Source of the DNA: Brenneria bubanii
Lineage (GTDB): Bacteria > Pseudomonadota > Gammaproteobacteria > Enterobacterales > Enterobacteriaceae
Length of the DNA: 64,000 nt
Assembly: GCF_022378355.1 (NCBI RefSeq)
Contig: NZ_JAKMAJ010000002.1
Location: 372,001-436,000 of the forward strand
Direction: 5' to 3'
The stretch's first letter is position 1. Every line of letters starts with the position of its first letter. The notes beneath the pieces are model-generated. The model worked only from the letters and a program-made list of their open reading frames with translations. It ran no database searches and was not told the DNA's origin. This document shows positions 20,680 to 29,179 of the stretch, one piece after another. A program made the translations under genes and the position numbers.

Positions 20680-21606
20680 TCAGTACCCTTTGGTAAAATC
20701 CACTTCCCCGCGTAATGTCTCACCCTGACGCAGGCGAGCCAGGTTGTCCAGAAACAGACGGACTAACAGTGCCGGGACCATCGGACCGGCAATATGCGCG
20801 CTAATGGTCAGGTTGGGCGCCTGCCAAAATGGATGAGTTTTGGGTAAAGGCTCCTGGCGGAAAACATCCAGTACCGCGCCGGAAATCTGTTTAGCGCGCA
20901 GCGCCGCAAGCAAATCCTCATCAACTACCGCGGTTCCCCGCCCTACGTTAATGAACAGGGCAGACGTTTTCATGGCGGCAAACAGTGCGGAATGGTAGAC
21001 ATCTGTCGTCGCGGCGGTATCAGGCAACAGGTTGATCACGTAGTCGGCATCCTTTACGGCCGTTTGCAGCCCGTCCATCCCCATCACGTCATTAAAGCCC
21101 GGTAACCTTCGCGGCGCATTCACAATGCCATAAAGCTCAATGCCGAAAGGTTGCAGAAAACCCGCCACCTCGCAGCCAATCTCACCCGCGCCAACGATCA
21201 GCGCCTTTTTTCCGGCCAGCGATCCCGGCAAACGATGATGCCATTCCCGCTGATTCTGGCTGCGTTGTCGTTCGTCAAGCTGTAGTTCATGGCGAAGTAG
21301 CTGGGCAATGACATACTCGGCGATGGGCTGACCGAATACGCCGACCGCCCGGCTTAGCCGATAGTCACGCGGCAATCCCATAGCCAGTAGCGGCTTGAAT
21401 CCCGCCCAGGTGGATTGCAGCCACTTAGGCTGAGCGCCCTGAGCCAATAGCACGGCGGCGGCATCAGGTTCACCCAGCCAGATGTCATGACGTTGCGCCT
21501 GTTCAGCCGAGCCATCGGAGAGCGCCAGGTCAATCGGCAAGCCGGAAGCATGCAGCTGAGCGCGGATTTCTTCAGCACGGGAATCCATTAAAAGAACGGT
21601 GGTCAT
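20680..21606 (-). CDS. D-2-hydroxyacid dehydrogenase (GhrA-like)
   Basis: 308 aa. The NAD(P)-binding motif G-A-G-E-I-G lies near residue 140. The catalytic residues are the Arg in N-V-G-R-G-T-A-V, the Glu in F-R-Q-E-P-L-P and the His in I-S-A-H-I-A-G-P. The C-terminus D-F-T-K-G-Y resembles glyoxylate/hydroxypyruvate reductase A (GhrA), and the length is near GhrA's 312. Likely substrates are glyoxylate, hydroxypyruvate or another 2-keto acid. It ends about 225 bp from tRNA copy 1 and is the first gene of the 20.5-35.4 kb segment. Confidence 0.88.
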   Translation of the reverse strand: MTTVLLMDSRAEEIRAQLHASGLPIDLALSDGSAEQAQRHDIWLGEPDAAAVLLAQGAQPKWLQSTWAGFKPLLAMGLPRDYRLSRAVGVFGQPIAEYVIAQLLRHELQLDERQRSQNQREWHHRLPGSLAGKKALIVGAGEIGCEVAGFLQPFGIELYGIVNAPRRLPGFNDVMGMDGLQTAVKDADYVINLLPDTAATTDVYHSALFAAMKTSALFINVGRGTAVVDEDLLAALRAKQISGAVLDVFRQEPLPKTHPFWQAPNLTISAHIAGPMVPALLVRLFLDNLARLRQGETLRGEVDFTKGY

Positions 21607-21770
21607 ACGCCTATTCCTTACGCAAAAAACCAGACATCAAGGAAGAATAACAGCGTAACCGGTAAGAATAAAACCGCAATGACCGGTTTGAACAGGCCGT
21701 TGAAACGAACGCACAGCGCCATTTTTACCGATGCCGGCATAAAAAATCAGCCGCGCTGATAGCGGGAGGT

Positions 21771-21800
21771 GGAATACCTTCATGGCAGTGAAGGCATTCC
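21771..21800 (-). terminator. Long hairpin after the GH13 gene
   Basis: GGAATGCCTTC and GAAGGTATTCC pair over 11 bp (one G-U) around an 8-nt loop on the minus strand, 16 bp past the GH13 stop. No T-tract follows, so it may stabilise the mRNA 3' end rather than terminate. Confidence 0.5.
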
Positions 21801-21815
21801 ATCAAGGCAGTGAGA

Positions 21816-23558
21816 TTACAGTTGGAAAATCGCCGCCTGCCAGGGCTTCATCTTCAGGTGATGTTCCCCCGGCGCGGCAGCCTGCTCAGCACGATTGCTG
21901 ATTAACGTTCTGATAACATTCCTGCCATCGGGAATATCCCATTCAACATTATCATGGGTGAAATTGATGACGACCAGATACTGCTGGTCCCCCAGGGTGC
22001 GGGTATAGGCGAATATCTTGCTCTGTTGCGGATCAAGATCATGATATTCACCGTAGATCAGGGCCGGCGTCTGGCGCCTTAAGGAAATCAGTTGGCGATG
22101 ATAGCCATAGATCGAGTGCGTCTCGTTCACCTGAGAAGCGGCATTAATTTTGGCGTAGTTGGGATTAACGGCCAGCCATGGCGTTCCCTCGCTAAAGCCG
22201 CCATGGGTGTCGGTGCTCCATTGCATCGGGGTTCTGGCATTATCGCGGCTGGTCTGGCGTAGATGTTGCAAAAACTCGTCCGCCGTCACCTTTCCGCTTT
22301 CAACCAGCACCCTCCACAATCCCCTGACCTCAACATCCTCAAAGTCCGTGACCTTTTTGAAAGGATAGTTGGTCATTCCCAGTTCATCGCCCTGATACAA
22401 GAAAGGCGTTGCGCGCTGCGTCAGCATCATCGTCGCCAGCGCTTTGGCCGATAGATCGCGCCACTGATCGCTGTCGTCGCCAAAATGCGAAACCGCGCGC
22501 GGGTTGTCGTGGTTGCTCAAAAAGCTGGTATTCCATCCCTGACGCCCTGAGCTATCGATCGCCTGGTACGCCGCTTTCAACTGCGGCAACGTCCAGTCGG
22601 TCTTGCGCCAGTTGTCGCGATCCAGACGCACGACATCGAAATGAAACAGCATATTGAGTTCATTACGGTCGGCGTTAATAAACTTCGGCGTATCCTCAAA
22701 CGTCACGCCAAAGGCTTCCCCCACCGTCATGGTATCGTAGCGGGATAACACTTCCCGGTTCATTTCCTGCAAATAGGTATGAATACGCGGTCCATGAGCA
22801 TAAATTAACTCCGGATGCGCCAGTTCGTCAGGGCGCAAATCCGCTAGACCATCTTGCTTGGAGATAAAGGGGATCACATCCATACGAAAGCCGGAAACGC
22901 CCTTATCCAGCCAGAAGCGCATGGTGTCGTATACCTCATGTCGGACCTGCTTATTCTCCCAATTCAAATCAGGCTGTTTTTCCGCAAAGTAGTGCAGATA
23001 ATATTGTCCCGTCGCATCGTCTTTCTTCCAGGCCGAACCGCCGAAGAAAGAGGAATAATTATTCGGCGCCTTGCCTTTATTCCCATCCCGCCAGATATAG
23101 TAATCGCGGTACGGATTATCCTTCGACGTTCTGCTTTCCTTAAACCACTGATGTTCGTCGCTGGTATGATTCACCACCAGATCGATAATCAAGCGCATGT
23201 TGCGACGTTTAATTTCGCCCAGCATACGATCGAAATCGTCCATCGTGCCGAATTCGCTCATCACTTTGCGATAGTCGCGAATATCATAACCATTATCCGC
23301 ATTGGGTGAATCAAAGTGCGGGCTAAGCCAAATAACATCGACCCCAAGATGCTTTAAGTAATCCAATTTTTCGGTAATACCATTGAGATCGCCAATACCA
23401 TCGCCATTGCTGTCGTTAAAAGAACGTGGATATATTTGATAAACGACCGCCTCTTTCCACCACTTTGCGTCATTTTCCGTTGGAATTGCCTGGGCGGACA
23501 GCGCGATGTCGGCTAACGGTAGAATCGCTGCCAGTTCACGGATATGTATTTCGGCCAT
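21816..23558 (-). CDS. GH13_31 alpha-glucosidase with sucrose-isomerase RLDRD motif
   Basis: 580 aa. The catalytic (beta/alpha)8 barrel has nucleophile D227 (G-F-R-M-D), acid/base E281 (G-E-A-F) and D351 (S-N-H-D-N-P-R). The start A-V-V-Y-Q-I-Y-P-R-S-F and the segment S-H-F-G-D-D are shared with isomaltulose/trehalulose synthases, and R311-L-D-R-D315 matches the motif that sets product choice in those enzymes. The loop after the nucleophile (V-I-P-F-I-S-K) is instead like oligo-1,6-glucosidases, where isomerases have F-D-T. No good signal peptide is visible, unlike exported isomerases. It may hydrolyse sucrose, isomaltulose or isomaltose-type sugars, or isomerise sucrose. It is divergent from the Tat/cupin-glucan lyase operon. 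Confidence 0.85.
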   Translation of the reverse strand: MAEIHIRELAAILPLADIALSAQAIPTENDAKWWKEAVVYQIYPRSFNDSNGDGIGDLNGITEKLDYLKHLGVDVIWLSPHFDSPNADNGYDIRDYRKVMSEFGTMDDFDRMLGEIKRRNMRLIIDLVVNHTSDEHQWFKESRTSKDNPYRDYYIWRDGNKGKAPNNYSSFFGGSAWKKDDATGQYYLHYFAEKQPDLNWENKQVRHEVYDTMRFWLDKGVSGFRMDVIPFISKQDGLADLRPDELAHPELIYAHGPRIHTYLQEMNREVLSRYDTMTVGEAFGVTFEDTPKFINADRNELNMLFHFDVVRLDRDNWRKTDWTLPQLKAAYQAIDSSGRQGWNTSFLSNHDNPRAVSHFGDDSDQWRDLSAKALATMMLTQRATPFLYQGDELGMTNYPFKKVTDFEDVEVRGLWRVLVESGKVTADEFLQHLRQTSRDNARTPMQWSTDTHGGFSEGTPWLAVNPNYAKINAASQVNETHSIYGYHRQLISLRRQTPALIYGEYHDLDPQQSKIFAYTRTLGDQQYLVVINFTHDNVEWDIPDGRNVIRTLISNRAEQAAAPGEHHLKMKPWQAAIFQL

Positions 23559-23744
23559 CTTGTTTCCTCGTCTGTGACACGTCTCATTTTCAGCGTAATA
23601 ACGTTCAGGCTGAAAGGTTCCAGCTCATTCTGGCAGGGTCCGTTCGATCGAAACTGTGAGCGGGTTAACATCTAACAGGATGCAGCGCCGCTCATTTCAT
23701 AAGAAGGATAATAATAAATCATAGTAACTTCGTTTATTACCTTC

Positions 23745-23761
23745 TATCACCATTGGTGATA
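23745..23761. promoter_or_regulatory. Perfect palindrome, candidate operator
   Basis: TATCACCA-T-TGGTGATA is a perfect inverted repeat of 8-bp arms around one base. It lies in the long region between divergent carbohydrate genes, as expected for a dimeric sugar-responsive repressor. No regulator gene is adjacent. Confidence 0.5.
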
Positions 23762-24183
23762 ATTTTTAAAAATATAAAGCGCTTATTAGGCATTAAAAAT
23801 AATTTACATAAAAACGATTAAATCAATCGCAAGGGATAAGGCAAAGAAATTATATTTCCACCATTCAATGCCATTTTTGGCAATATGCCGTGAGTTTTTG
23901 ACCAGGGACAGGGTATTGCGCGGCCTTAAGGCTTAAATTGTCGAATAGAATTAAAGGGTAATCCAATGCTAAAAATCAGCGATGTGGTTTGCTCGCCATA
24001 ATATTAATCCGTTTTATTCACCGCCCAATATTTACCCACATGGTTGTCGCGCACAGCGGATGAGTTCTCCGTGATGCCATCAATAGCGTAATGAAATAAT
24101 TAGCCAGTGAATAAAAACCCATGGAAATATAACGACCATCACGTAATTATCGCTTACGGGATAAGTCGCGCCACTACGGGAAT

Positions 24184-24245
24184 ATCCCCGTCAAATTTCA
24201 AGTTGCATGCAGGTTCATTTTCCTGCAACTCGAATTATTCAGGGG
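24184..24245. repeat. Short palindromic interspersed repeat
   Basis: The ends TCCCCGTCAAATTTCAAGTTGC and, in reverse complement, TCCCCTGAATAATTCGAGTTGC form imperfect terminal inverted repeats around a short core. I recall similar 'TTCAAGTTGCATG... CTGCAACTCGAA' hairpin elements scattered in Serratia, Dickeya and Pectobacterium genomes; this is from memory and unverified. Confidence 0.5.
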
Positions 24246-24374
24246 ACAGTCCGATTGAATTATCTGAGCCGCAAGTGAGAAAAAAAATAAATAACAATGG
24301 CGACAGAAATCGGCCCCGTCATGGCATGGCGCAAATAAGAAGAATTGTTAACTAAGAAATAATTAGAGGCCAAT

Positions 24375-25598
24375 ATGAAAAATCGGTTAAAAACTCAAAA
24401 GGCGAATCTTCTCCCTTTAGCAGAAAAGGAGGACATGCACTATTCGCCGTCCCGGCGTAAATTCATCATGTACGGTGGATGCGTAGCCGGCTCGCTGGCG
24501 CTGGTTGGGGCGAATAAGGCCGTCGCCAGCGACAACGCCGGCAAACCCGCGTCAGCCACCTGTCCTCCCGGCGTGATCGCCGCATCCTGTGAAGCCCCCG
24601 ATAAACAGCTGGCGCCGGAAGCCAACGCCGCCGCGCCGCAGACGGTGACCATCAAACCGAATAAGGGTGAAAATATCGTATCGGAATACCCTTTCAACGG
24701 CAGCATGCTGCAAGGCGTAATGGTCAGTAACCTGCACGAATTCGATACCGGCGCCCTGTTTGCTCATCAGGATAATGCCGATGTCATATTGACCAATCTG
24801 GGTGCGCAGCCTGTTTTTGTTTCAGCGACCGCCGAAGTCAACAACGACCTCCATAACGACACGCCGCTGCGGCGCCCCATTCCTTCACTTCAAAGCGTAA
24901 TCATCCGTGCCGGTACGGTGATCACCTCCGCCGATGCATCGGCAAATGGCCTGATTTCATTAATTCAGGTTCGCAGCACGCGCAACGTTGAAACGGATAT
25001 CTTTTCTCAGGAAACCAAATGGGCTAAATACGGCTTTCCTGCCGGCACGCCGGCGCTGCCGCTCTGGATATCCAGTCAGCTCCACCTGGCTCACCAGATT
25101 CAGGTCAACCCCTGGCATCTGGTCGGCCTGCCCGCCCCGGCCGGCAGCAAAACGCTGCCTTATGAGCTATACGCCAACCTCTGGTGGCTGCCGGCAGGCT
25201 CCGACGCCGGGATTCATGCGGCCCACGGCAGTAATTTTCTTGAGGTGCATACGCAGTTGATCGGGTTCGGCCGCATGCAAAAATATACCAATATGGCCAA
25301 AGCCCGCGAGGCCATTGCCGGGAAACGCGTCATCCAGCCGGAGGGCGGCATGTTTTCGCCTTTCGATAGCGGCAAAGCCTTCCCGGAAATGTATGAAGAA
25401 TTCAGACTGGCGCCCGGTAACACCCACTTACCGATGCCTTTAGTCAAAGATTACGACGCCTGGAAAGGCGAGTCCGATATCTGTAAAAACGCCAGCATGG
25501 ACAATCCGTGCTTCCACTACCCGCCGCATCAGTATTACGCAGACACCGATAGCGTTTGGATCGCCTTTGAATTCCATCGTTCAGTAGACAAAAGCTAA
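24375..25598 (+). CDS. Tat-type exported cupin-like protein paired with the glucan lyase
   Basis: 407 aa. A twin-arginine signal S-R-R-K-F-I-M sits at about residues 26-32, ahead of a hydrophobic stretch (C-V-A-G-S-L-A-L-V-G-A) and A-V-A-S. A long n-region of 25 residues precedes it. A second start at 24435 (MHYSPSRRKF) has AGGAGG just upstream and would give a typical Tat leader. The mature part has H-A-A-H...E-V-H near residues 280-291 and A-P-G-N-T-H near 349, which resemble the two metal-binding cupin motifs, so a periplasmic metalloprotein is likely. Function is unknown. Because it lies 24 bp upstream of a glucan lyase, an anhydrofructose-dehydratase-like role (fungal AUDH has cupin domains) is my hypothesis only. 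Confidence 0.6.
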   Translation: MKNRLKTQKANLLPLAEKEDMHYSPSRRKFIMYGGCVAGSLALVGANKAVASDNAGKPASATCPPGVIAASCEAPDKQLAPEANAAAPQTVTIKPNKGENIVSEYPFNGSMLQGVMVSNLHEFDTGALFAHQDNADVILTNLGAQPVFVSATAEVNNDLHNDTPLRRPIPSLQSVIIRAGTVITSADASANGLISLIQVRSTRNVETDIFSQETKWAKYGFPAGTPALPLWISSQLHLAHQIQVNPWHLVGLPAPAGSKTLPYELYANLWWLPAGSDAGIHAAHGSNFLEVHTQLIGFGRMQKYTNMAKAREAIAGKRVIQPEGGMFSPFDSGKAFPEMYEEFRLAPGNTHLPMPLVKDYDAWKGESDICKNASMDNPCFHYPPHQYYADTDSVWIAFEFHRSVDKS

Positions 25599-25622
25599 TC
25601 GACAACCAAGGACTGCGTAGTT

Positions 25623-28600
25623 ATGAATAACAGAGAACTTCCGAACGAGTGGCGGGTCTATAACACCTATGATTATGTGCCGGTCGAAGAATGGTCCGTT
25701 GGCGACGATATCAAACTGTATTCGATCAACTGGGATGGCAAGCCGCACTCGCCCAAAGGGTTCGATACCGACTGGACGATCTACATCAATGCCAAAGCAA
25801 AATCCGCCGATGTAAACGCCGAGCGCGACGTTTGCCTGGTTCTACAGGTCACATCCTGCGAGAAAGACGCCTTCAGAGTGCGCTTTTCCCCTTCCGCCGC
25901 CTCGATAGAAGATTACCCGGATAAGGTTTATGGTCCGGTGGTGGCCGAACGCCTGAGCCAGATTCGTCAGCATGAGCAGGCGGCCGGCTATAGACCGCTC
26001 CTGCGCTGGAACAGCAATGGCGTCAACATTCAATTAAGCTCGATACAGATCCAGTTTGTCAGAGCCGAGGACGGCCTGCTCGCCATACAGGTTAAACGTC
26101 TGGCGGATGGCGCGATCACCGATATCTCCTCCGGCCCCCTGTTTCACGCCAAACCCGGCGTAGGCACCGTGGCGAATATGAAACGCAAGGCGGACTCGGC
26201 AACGCACTACTTCGGTCTGGGAGAGATCCTTAATTACAATCTGACCAGCAAAGGCAACCCGGAGAGCGGCGAGGAAAAAGAAAACGGCTACAGTTACCAC
26301 GGCGGTTCCCGACTCGACCATAGCGGCGAGCAGGTCACCTGCTACAATTACGACAATCTCTGGTACAACCAGCCTGAAGTCTTCCCCCGCAGCGTTCCCT
26401 ACAAGGATGCGTTCAAGGCTACATCCTGCGTTCCGCAATACCTCAACGCGCCGTTTTATATCGAACGCGCCAGCATTAGCGGACGTCAGCAATTTTTGGG
26501 GATGTTCCTCGATAATACCGGGCAAAGCTACTTTTCCTTCAAAAACGCCGCCCGGGACAAAACCGCCGTTGAAGCCGGCGTGCAGCAGGGTGAATTCGAT
26601 TGTCATTATATGTTCGCGCAACAGGCGGCCGCGGTACTGGACGCCTTTACCTACCTGATGGCGCGGGGCGAGCTCGGAGAGAATGCGAAAGATGAATTCG
26701 CGCTTAACGACCGTGCGATCATGCCGCCTAAGTATATCTTCGGCTACTTTCAGGCTAAATACGGCTTCCCCGGACTGCTGCGGCCGAAGGGAGAAAGCGA
26801 CCCGCTAAAAGTCTATGTTGAAGATATTGTCGAAGGCCACCGCCTGGCGGACATCCCGATGGAAGGACTGGGGATTGATATAGACATTCAGGAAGATAAA
26901 AAGGTCTTCACCATCAAGGATAGCTTTTGGTCCGGCGGAAAAGTCGGTGACGGGGTATCGGTTTTCGACTGGGCGTCGCAGTTCAACCTGCAATGCCAGA
27001 CCAATATCACGCCGTTTATCCGGGCGGATAAGGTTGCCTATCACCCCGGCGACAAGACGAAGAAACAGTATGAAACCGTGCAGGGTCTGATCCGCAACGG
27101 CTACTGCGTCCAGAATGAGGGGGAAGCCAATATTCCCAAATTCCGCGGCCCCAAGAATGAAAGCGATTATCCGGGACTGACCTATACGCGCATTGGGGAA
27201 GTCAACTATCCCGATCAAAACGTATTGGTTCTCGACTACGGCATCAACGCGCAAACGGCGGAACGAGACATGATCGGCGCGGTGGTGACGGATTACGGCA
27301 ACCCGGACGCCGCCCGATTCTGGGGCGATCAGTACGCCTATCTGCTGAAAAACGGGCTGGGATTCGTCTGGCAGGACATGACGGTCCCCGACGCCATGCC
27401 CCATGTGGAGGACGGCAAGAATTTCGCCGATACGGAGTCGCCGCGCAATCAATTCGGCTGGTCGCTGACCGGCGAGGAACCGGACGACGACCGCCGACGC
27501 ACCAATACCTTCAACTGGCGCAGCTATCATGGTCAGCTACATCTGACCGACCCCCGTTTCGGCGACGGACGTAAAACGCCGTTTGCGGAGTTGCGCAACT
27601 TTCATGCCTATATGTTGGCAAAGTCCACCTATGAATACGGGCTGGCGGCGCATGAAGACCTGCTGAAAGGCTATAAACGCAGCTACATTATCTGCCGCAG
27701 CGGCTATCCAGGTCTGCAACACTACGCGGGGCATTGGGTCGGCGATAATGCCTCCACCTGGCACCACCTTCAGGCGACCCTTCCCATGCTGATGAATCTG
27801 GGCATGTCCGGACTGCCCATCGCCGGAACCGACGTCGGCGGCTTCGCCCCCGGCGAAGCGCCGCAGGATCCCGCCAGTACGCTATTCAACGGCGAGCAAA
27901 ATCGGAATCATAACCCGATGGTCTACGACCGGCTGGTGCTGGGCCCCGACGACATCGATATTGGCGCAATTTGTGAACAAGAGTTGATGACCCGCTGGGT
28001 TCAGGCCGCCTGTTTGCTGCCGTGGATGCGTAACCACTATGACGCGATGAAACCGTATCAGGAGATTTATCACTACACGGAAACGGCGGCCGAAAAGCGT
28101 TCCTTCCGTGAAATCATGGCGGCGTTTATCCGTTTCCGGGTTCGCTGGCACCATCTGCTGTATGACGCGATGTATCAAAACACCCGCACCGGCGCGCCGG
28201 TCATGAAGGCCATGAGCCTGTGGGAAGGCGATGAAGCGGTGTTCAGCGACAGCAATCGCGATATTCTCGCCACCCAGTTTTTTATCGATAACTCAATTAT
28301 CGTGGCGCCAATCCTGACGCGCAGCATAGGTGGCGCTCCAGCCGCTTATGCTGTCGAAAAAACCGTCTACCTCCCCACCGCCGGGCAGGATCAGGCTATC
28401 GTTTGGTATCGGTATAACCCGCTGGAAGATACCCTGGATATCGAACATCCCTTCACCGGCGGCAAGCAGGTCAAGGTAAGCGCCGACATTACCAACCTGC
28501 CGCTGTTTATCCGTGAGGGCGCCATTATTCCTGAACGGCATATTCAGTCGGACCTGAAAGCACCGTTCAAAAATATTCAGGTGCTGGACAAGTTCAAACA

Positions 28601-29024
28601 GCCGCTGGTTCTCTCGGTTTACCCGATGGAAAAAACGGCGGCGTCCGATTACCAGCTATATTGGGATGACGGCGGCGTAACGCGTTCAGCGGAGCGCAAC
28701 GGCGTTTTTTCCGTTATCGATATTCATCAGGAGCACAACGGTGCCGCCGATGGGCGAACTGAACGGGTCATCCGCGTTACCCCGCGCAGGTATGGCTATC
28801 CGCTGCATGAGTTTATTTATTTTCGCGTCAGGTCAAACACGCCCGCCGCACGCCGAATCACCATCGGCTCGTCAATCGTGAGCGACCGGCTGGAGTCGGC
28901 GGATAAACTGTTTTTGCATCAAGGCGAAGCCGTTCATAGTGATAACCGCGGCAATCTGTGGATAAAAGCCCGTACCGATCAGCTTTCGTCCGGAAAACCG
29001 TTAGTCGTGAGCATGATAGTGTGA
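25623..29024 (+). CDS. GH31 family protein, probable alpha-1,4-glucan lyase
   Basis: 1133 aa, much longer than ordinary bacterial GH31 alpha-glucosidases (650-800) and close to algal/fungal glucan lyases (about 1040-1090, from memory). The nucleophile segment is F-V-W-Q-D585-M-T-V-P, the lyase-type version; hydrolases usually have W-x-D-M-x-E. A second conserved acid is D737 in A-G-T-D-V-G-G-F. An N-terminal beta-sandwich precedes the barrel (about residues 360-830), and beta domains follow (L-P-L-F-I-R-E-G-A-I-I-P). No signal peptide is present, so it is cytoplasmic. A lyase would release 1,5-anhydro-D-fructose from starch, glycogen or maltodextrin. The alternative is an unusual alpha-glucosidase. 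It forms an operon with the Tat/cupin gene; AAGGA lies upstream of its start. Confidence 0.75.
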   Translation: MNNRELPNEWRVYNTYDYVPVEEWSVGDDIKLYSINWDGKPHSPKGFDTDWTIYINAKAKSADVNAERDVCLVLQVTSCEKDAFRVRFSPSAASIEDYPDKVYGPVVAERLSQIRQHEQAAGYRPLLRWNSNGVNIQLSSIQIQFVRAEDGLLAIQVKRLADGAITDISSGPLFHAKPGVGTVANMKRKADSATHYFGLGEILNYNLTSKGNPESGEEKENGYSYHGGSRLDHSGEQVTCYNYDNLWYNQPEVFPRSVPYKDAFKATSCVPQYLNAPFYIERASISGRQQFLGMFLDNTGQSYFSFKNAARDKTAVEAGVQQGEFDCHYMFAQQAAAVLDAFTYLMARGELGENAKDEFALNDRAIMPPKYIFGYFQAKYGFPGLLRPKGESDPLKVYVEDIVEGHRLADIPMEGLGIDIDIQEDKKVFTIKDSFWSGGKVGDGVSVFDWASQFNLQCQTNITPFIRADKVAYHPGDKTKKQYETVQGLIRNGYCVQNEGEANIPKFRGPKNESDYPGLTYTRIGEVNYPDQNVLVLDYGINAQTAERDMIGAVVTDYGNPDAARFWGDQYAYLLKNGLGFVWQDMTVPDAMPHVEDGKNFADTESPRNQFGWSLTGEEPDDDRRRTNTFNWRSYHGQLHLTDPRFGDGRKTPFAELRNFHAYMLAKSTYEYGLAAHEDLLKGYKRSYIICRSGYPGLQHYAGHWVGDNASTWHHLQATLPMLMNLGMSGLPIAGTDVGGFAPGEAPQDPASTLFNGEQNRNHNPMVYDRLVLGPDDIDIGAICEQELMTRWVQAACLLPWMRNHYDAMKPYQEIYHYTETAAEKRSFREIMAAFIRFRVRWHHLLYDAMYQNTRTGAPVMKAMSLWEGDEAVFSDSNRDILATQFFIDNSIIVAPILTRSIGGAPAAYAVEKTVYLPTAGQDQAIVWYRYNPLEDTLDIEHPFTGGKQVKVSADITNLPLFIREGAIIPERHIQSDLKAPFKNIQVLDKFKQPLVLSVYPMEKTAASDYQLYWDDGGVTRSAERNGVFSVIDIHQEHNGAADGRTERVIRVTPRRYGYPLHEFIYFRVRSNTPAARRITIGSSIVSDRLESADKLFLHQGEAVHSDNRGNLWIKARTDQLSSGKPLVVSMIV

Positions 29025-29110
29025 GCGATCGCTGACTGAGTGGGGAAACCGCGTGGGACGTCATACGCCGTTCCCGAGGAAAAGCGCTTGTCGCCCCTTC
29101 CCCACCGCGT

Positions 29111-29148
29111 AAAAAAAGCGCCCGCTGCAAAGCGGGCGCTTTTATTTT
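29111..29148. terminator. Bidirectional Rho-independent terminator
   Basis: A-tract, GCGCCCGC, a 6-nt loop, GCGGGCGC and TTTTATTTT give a perfect 8-bp GC-rich stem with A/T runs on both sides. It separates the convergent glucan-lyase and OYE genes and can serve both. Confidence 0.9.
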
Positions 29149-29179
29149 AACGGCTCAACAGCGATTGGCTGCCAGCGTC

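Larger units (their letters stand above)
23559..24374. promoter_or_regulatory. 0.8-kb divergent control region of the GH13 and glucan-lyase operons
   Basis: No gene is seen. The stretch holds a possible CRP half-matched site near the GH13 start (TGTGA-N6-TCA at about 23574), a perfect 17-bp palindrome (separate entry), AT-rich sequence 23680-23830, and a repeated hairpin element at 24184-24245. Its size and content suggest regulated, catabolite-sensitive expression of both flanking operons. Confidence 0.45.

Noticed and set aside
20680..21606. Anhydrofructose reductase as the role of the hydroxyacid dehydrogenase
   Set aside because: Known anhydrofructose reductases belong to other folds; this protein has the full GhrA-type catalytic set, so a 2-keto-acid substrate is more likely.
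21816..23558. Calling the GH13 gene a sucrose isomerase outright
   Set aside because: RLDRD is present, but the nucleophile loop and lack of an export signal favour an alpha-glucosidase; left as undecided.
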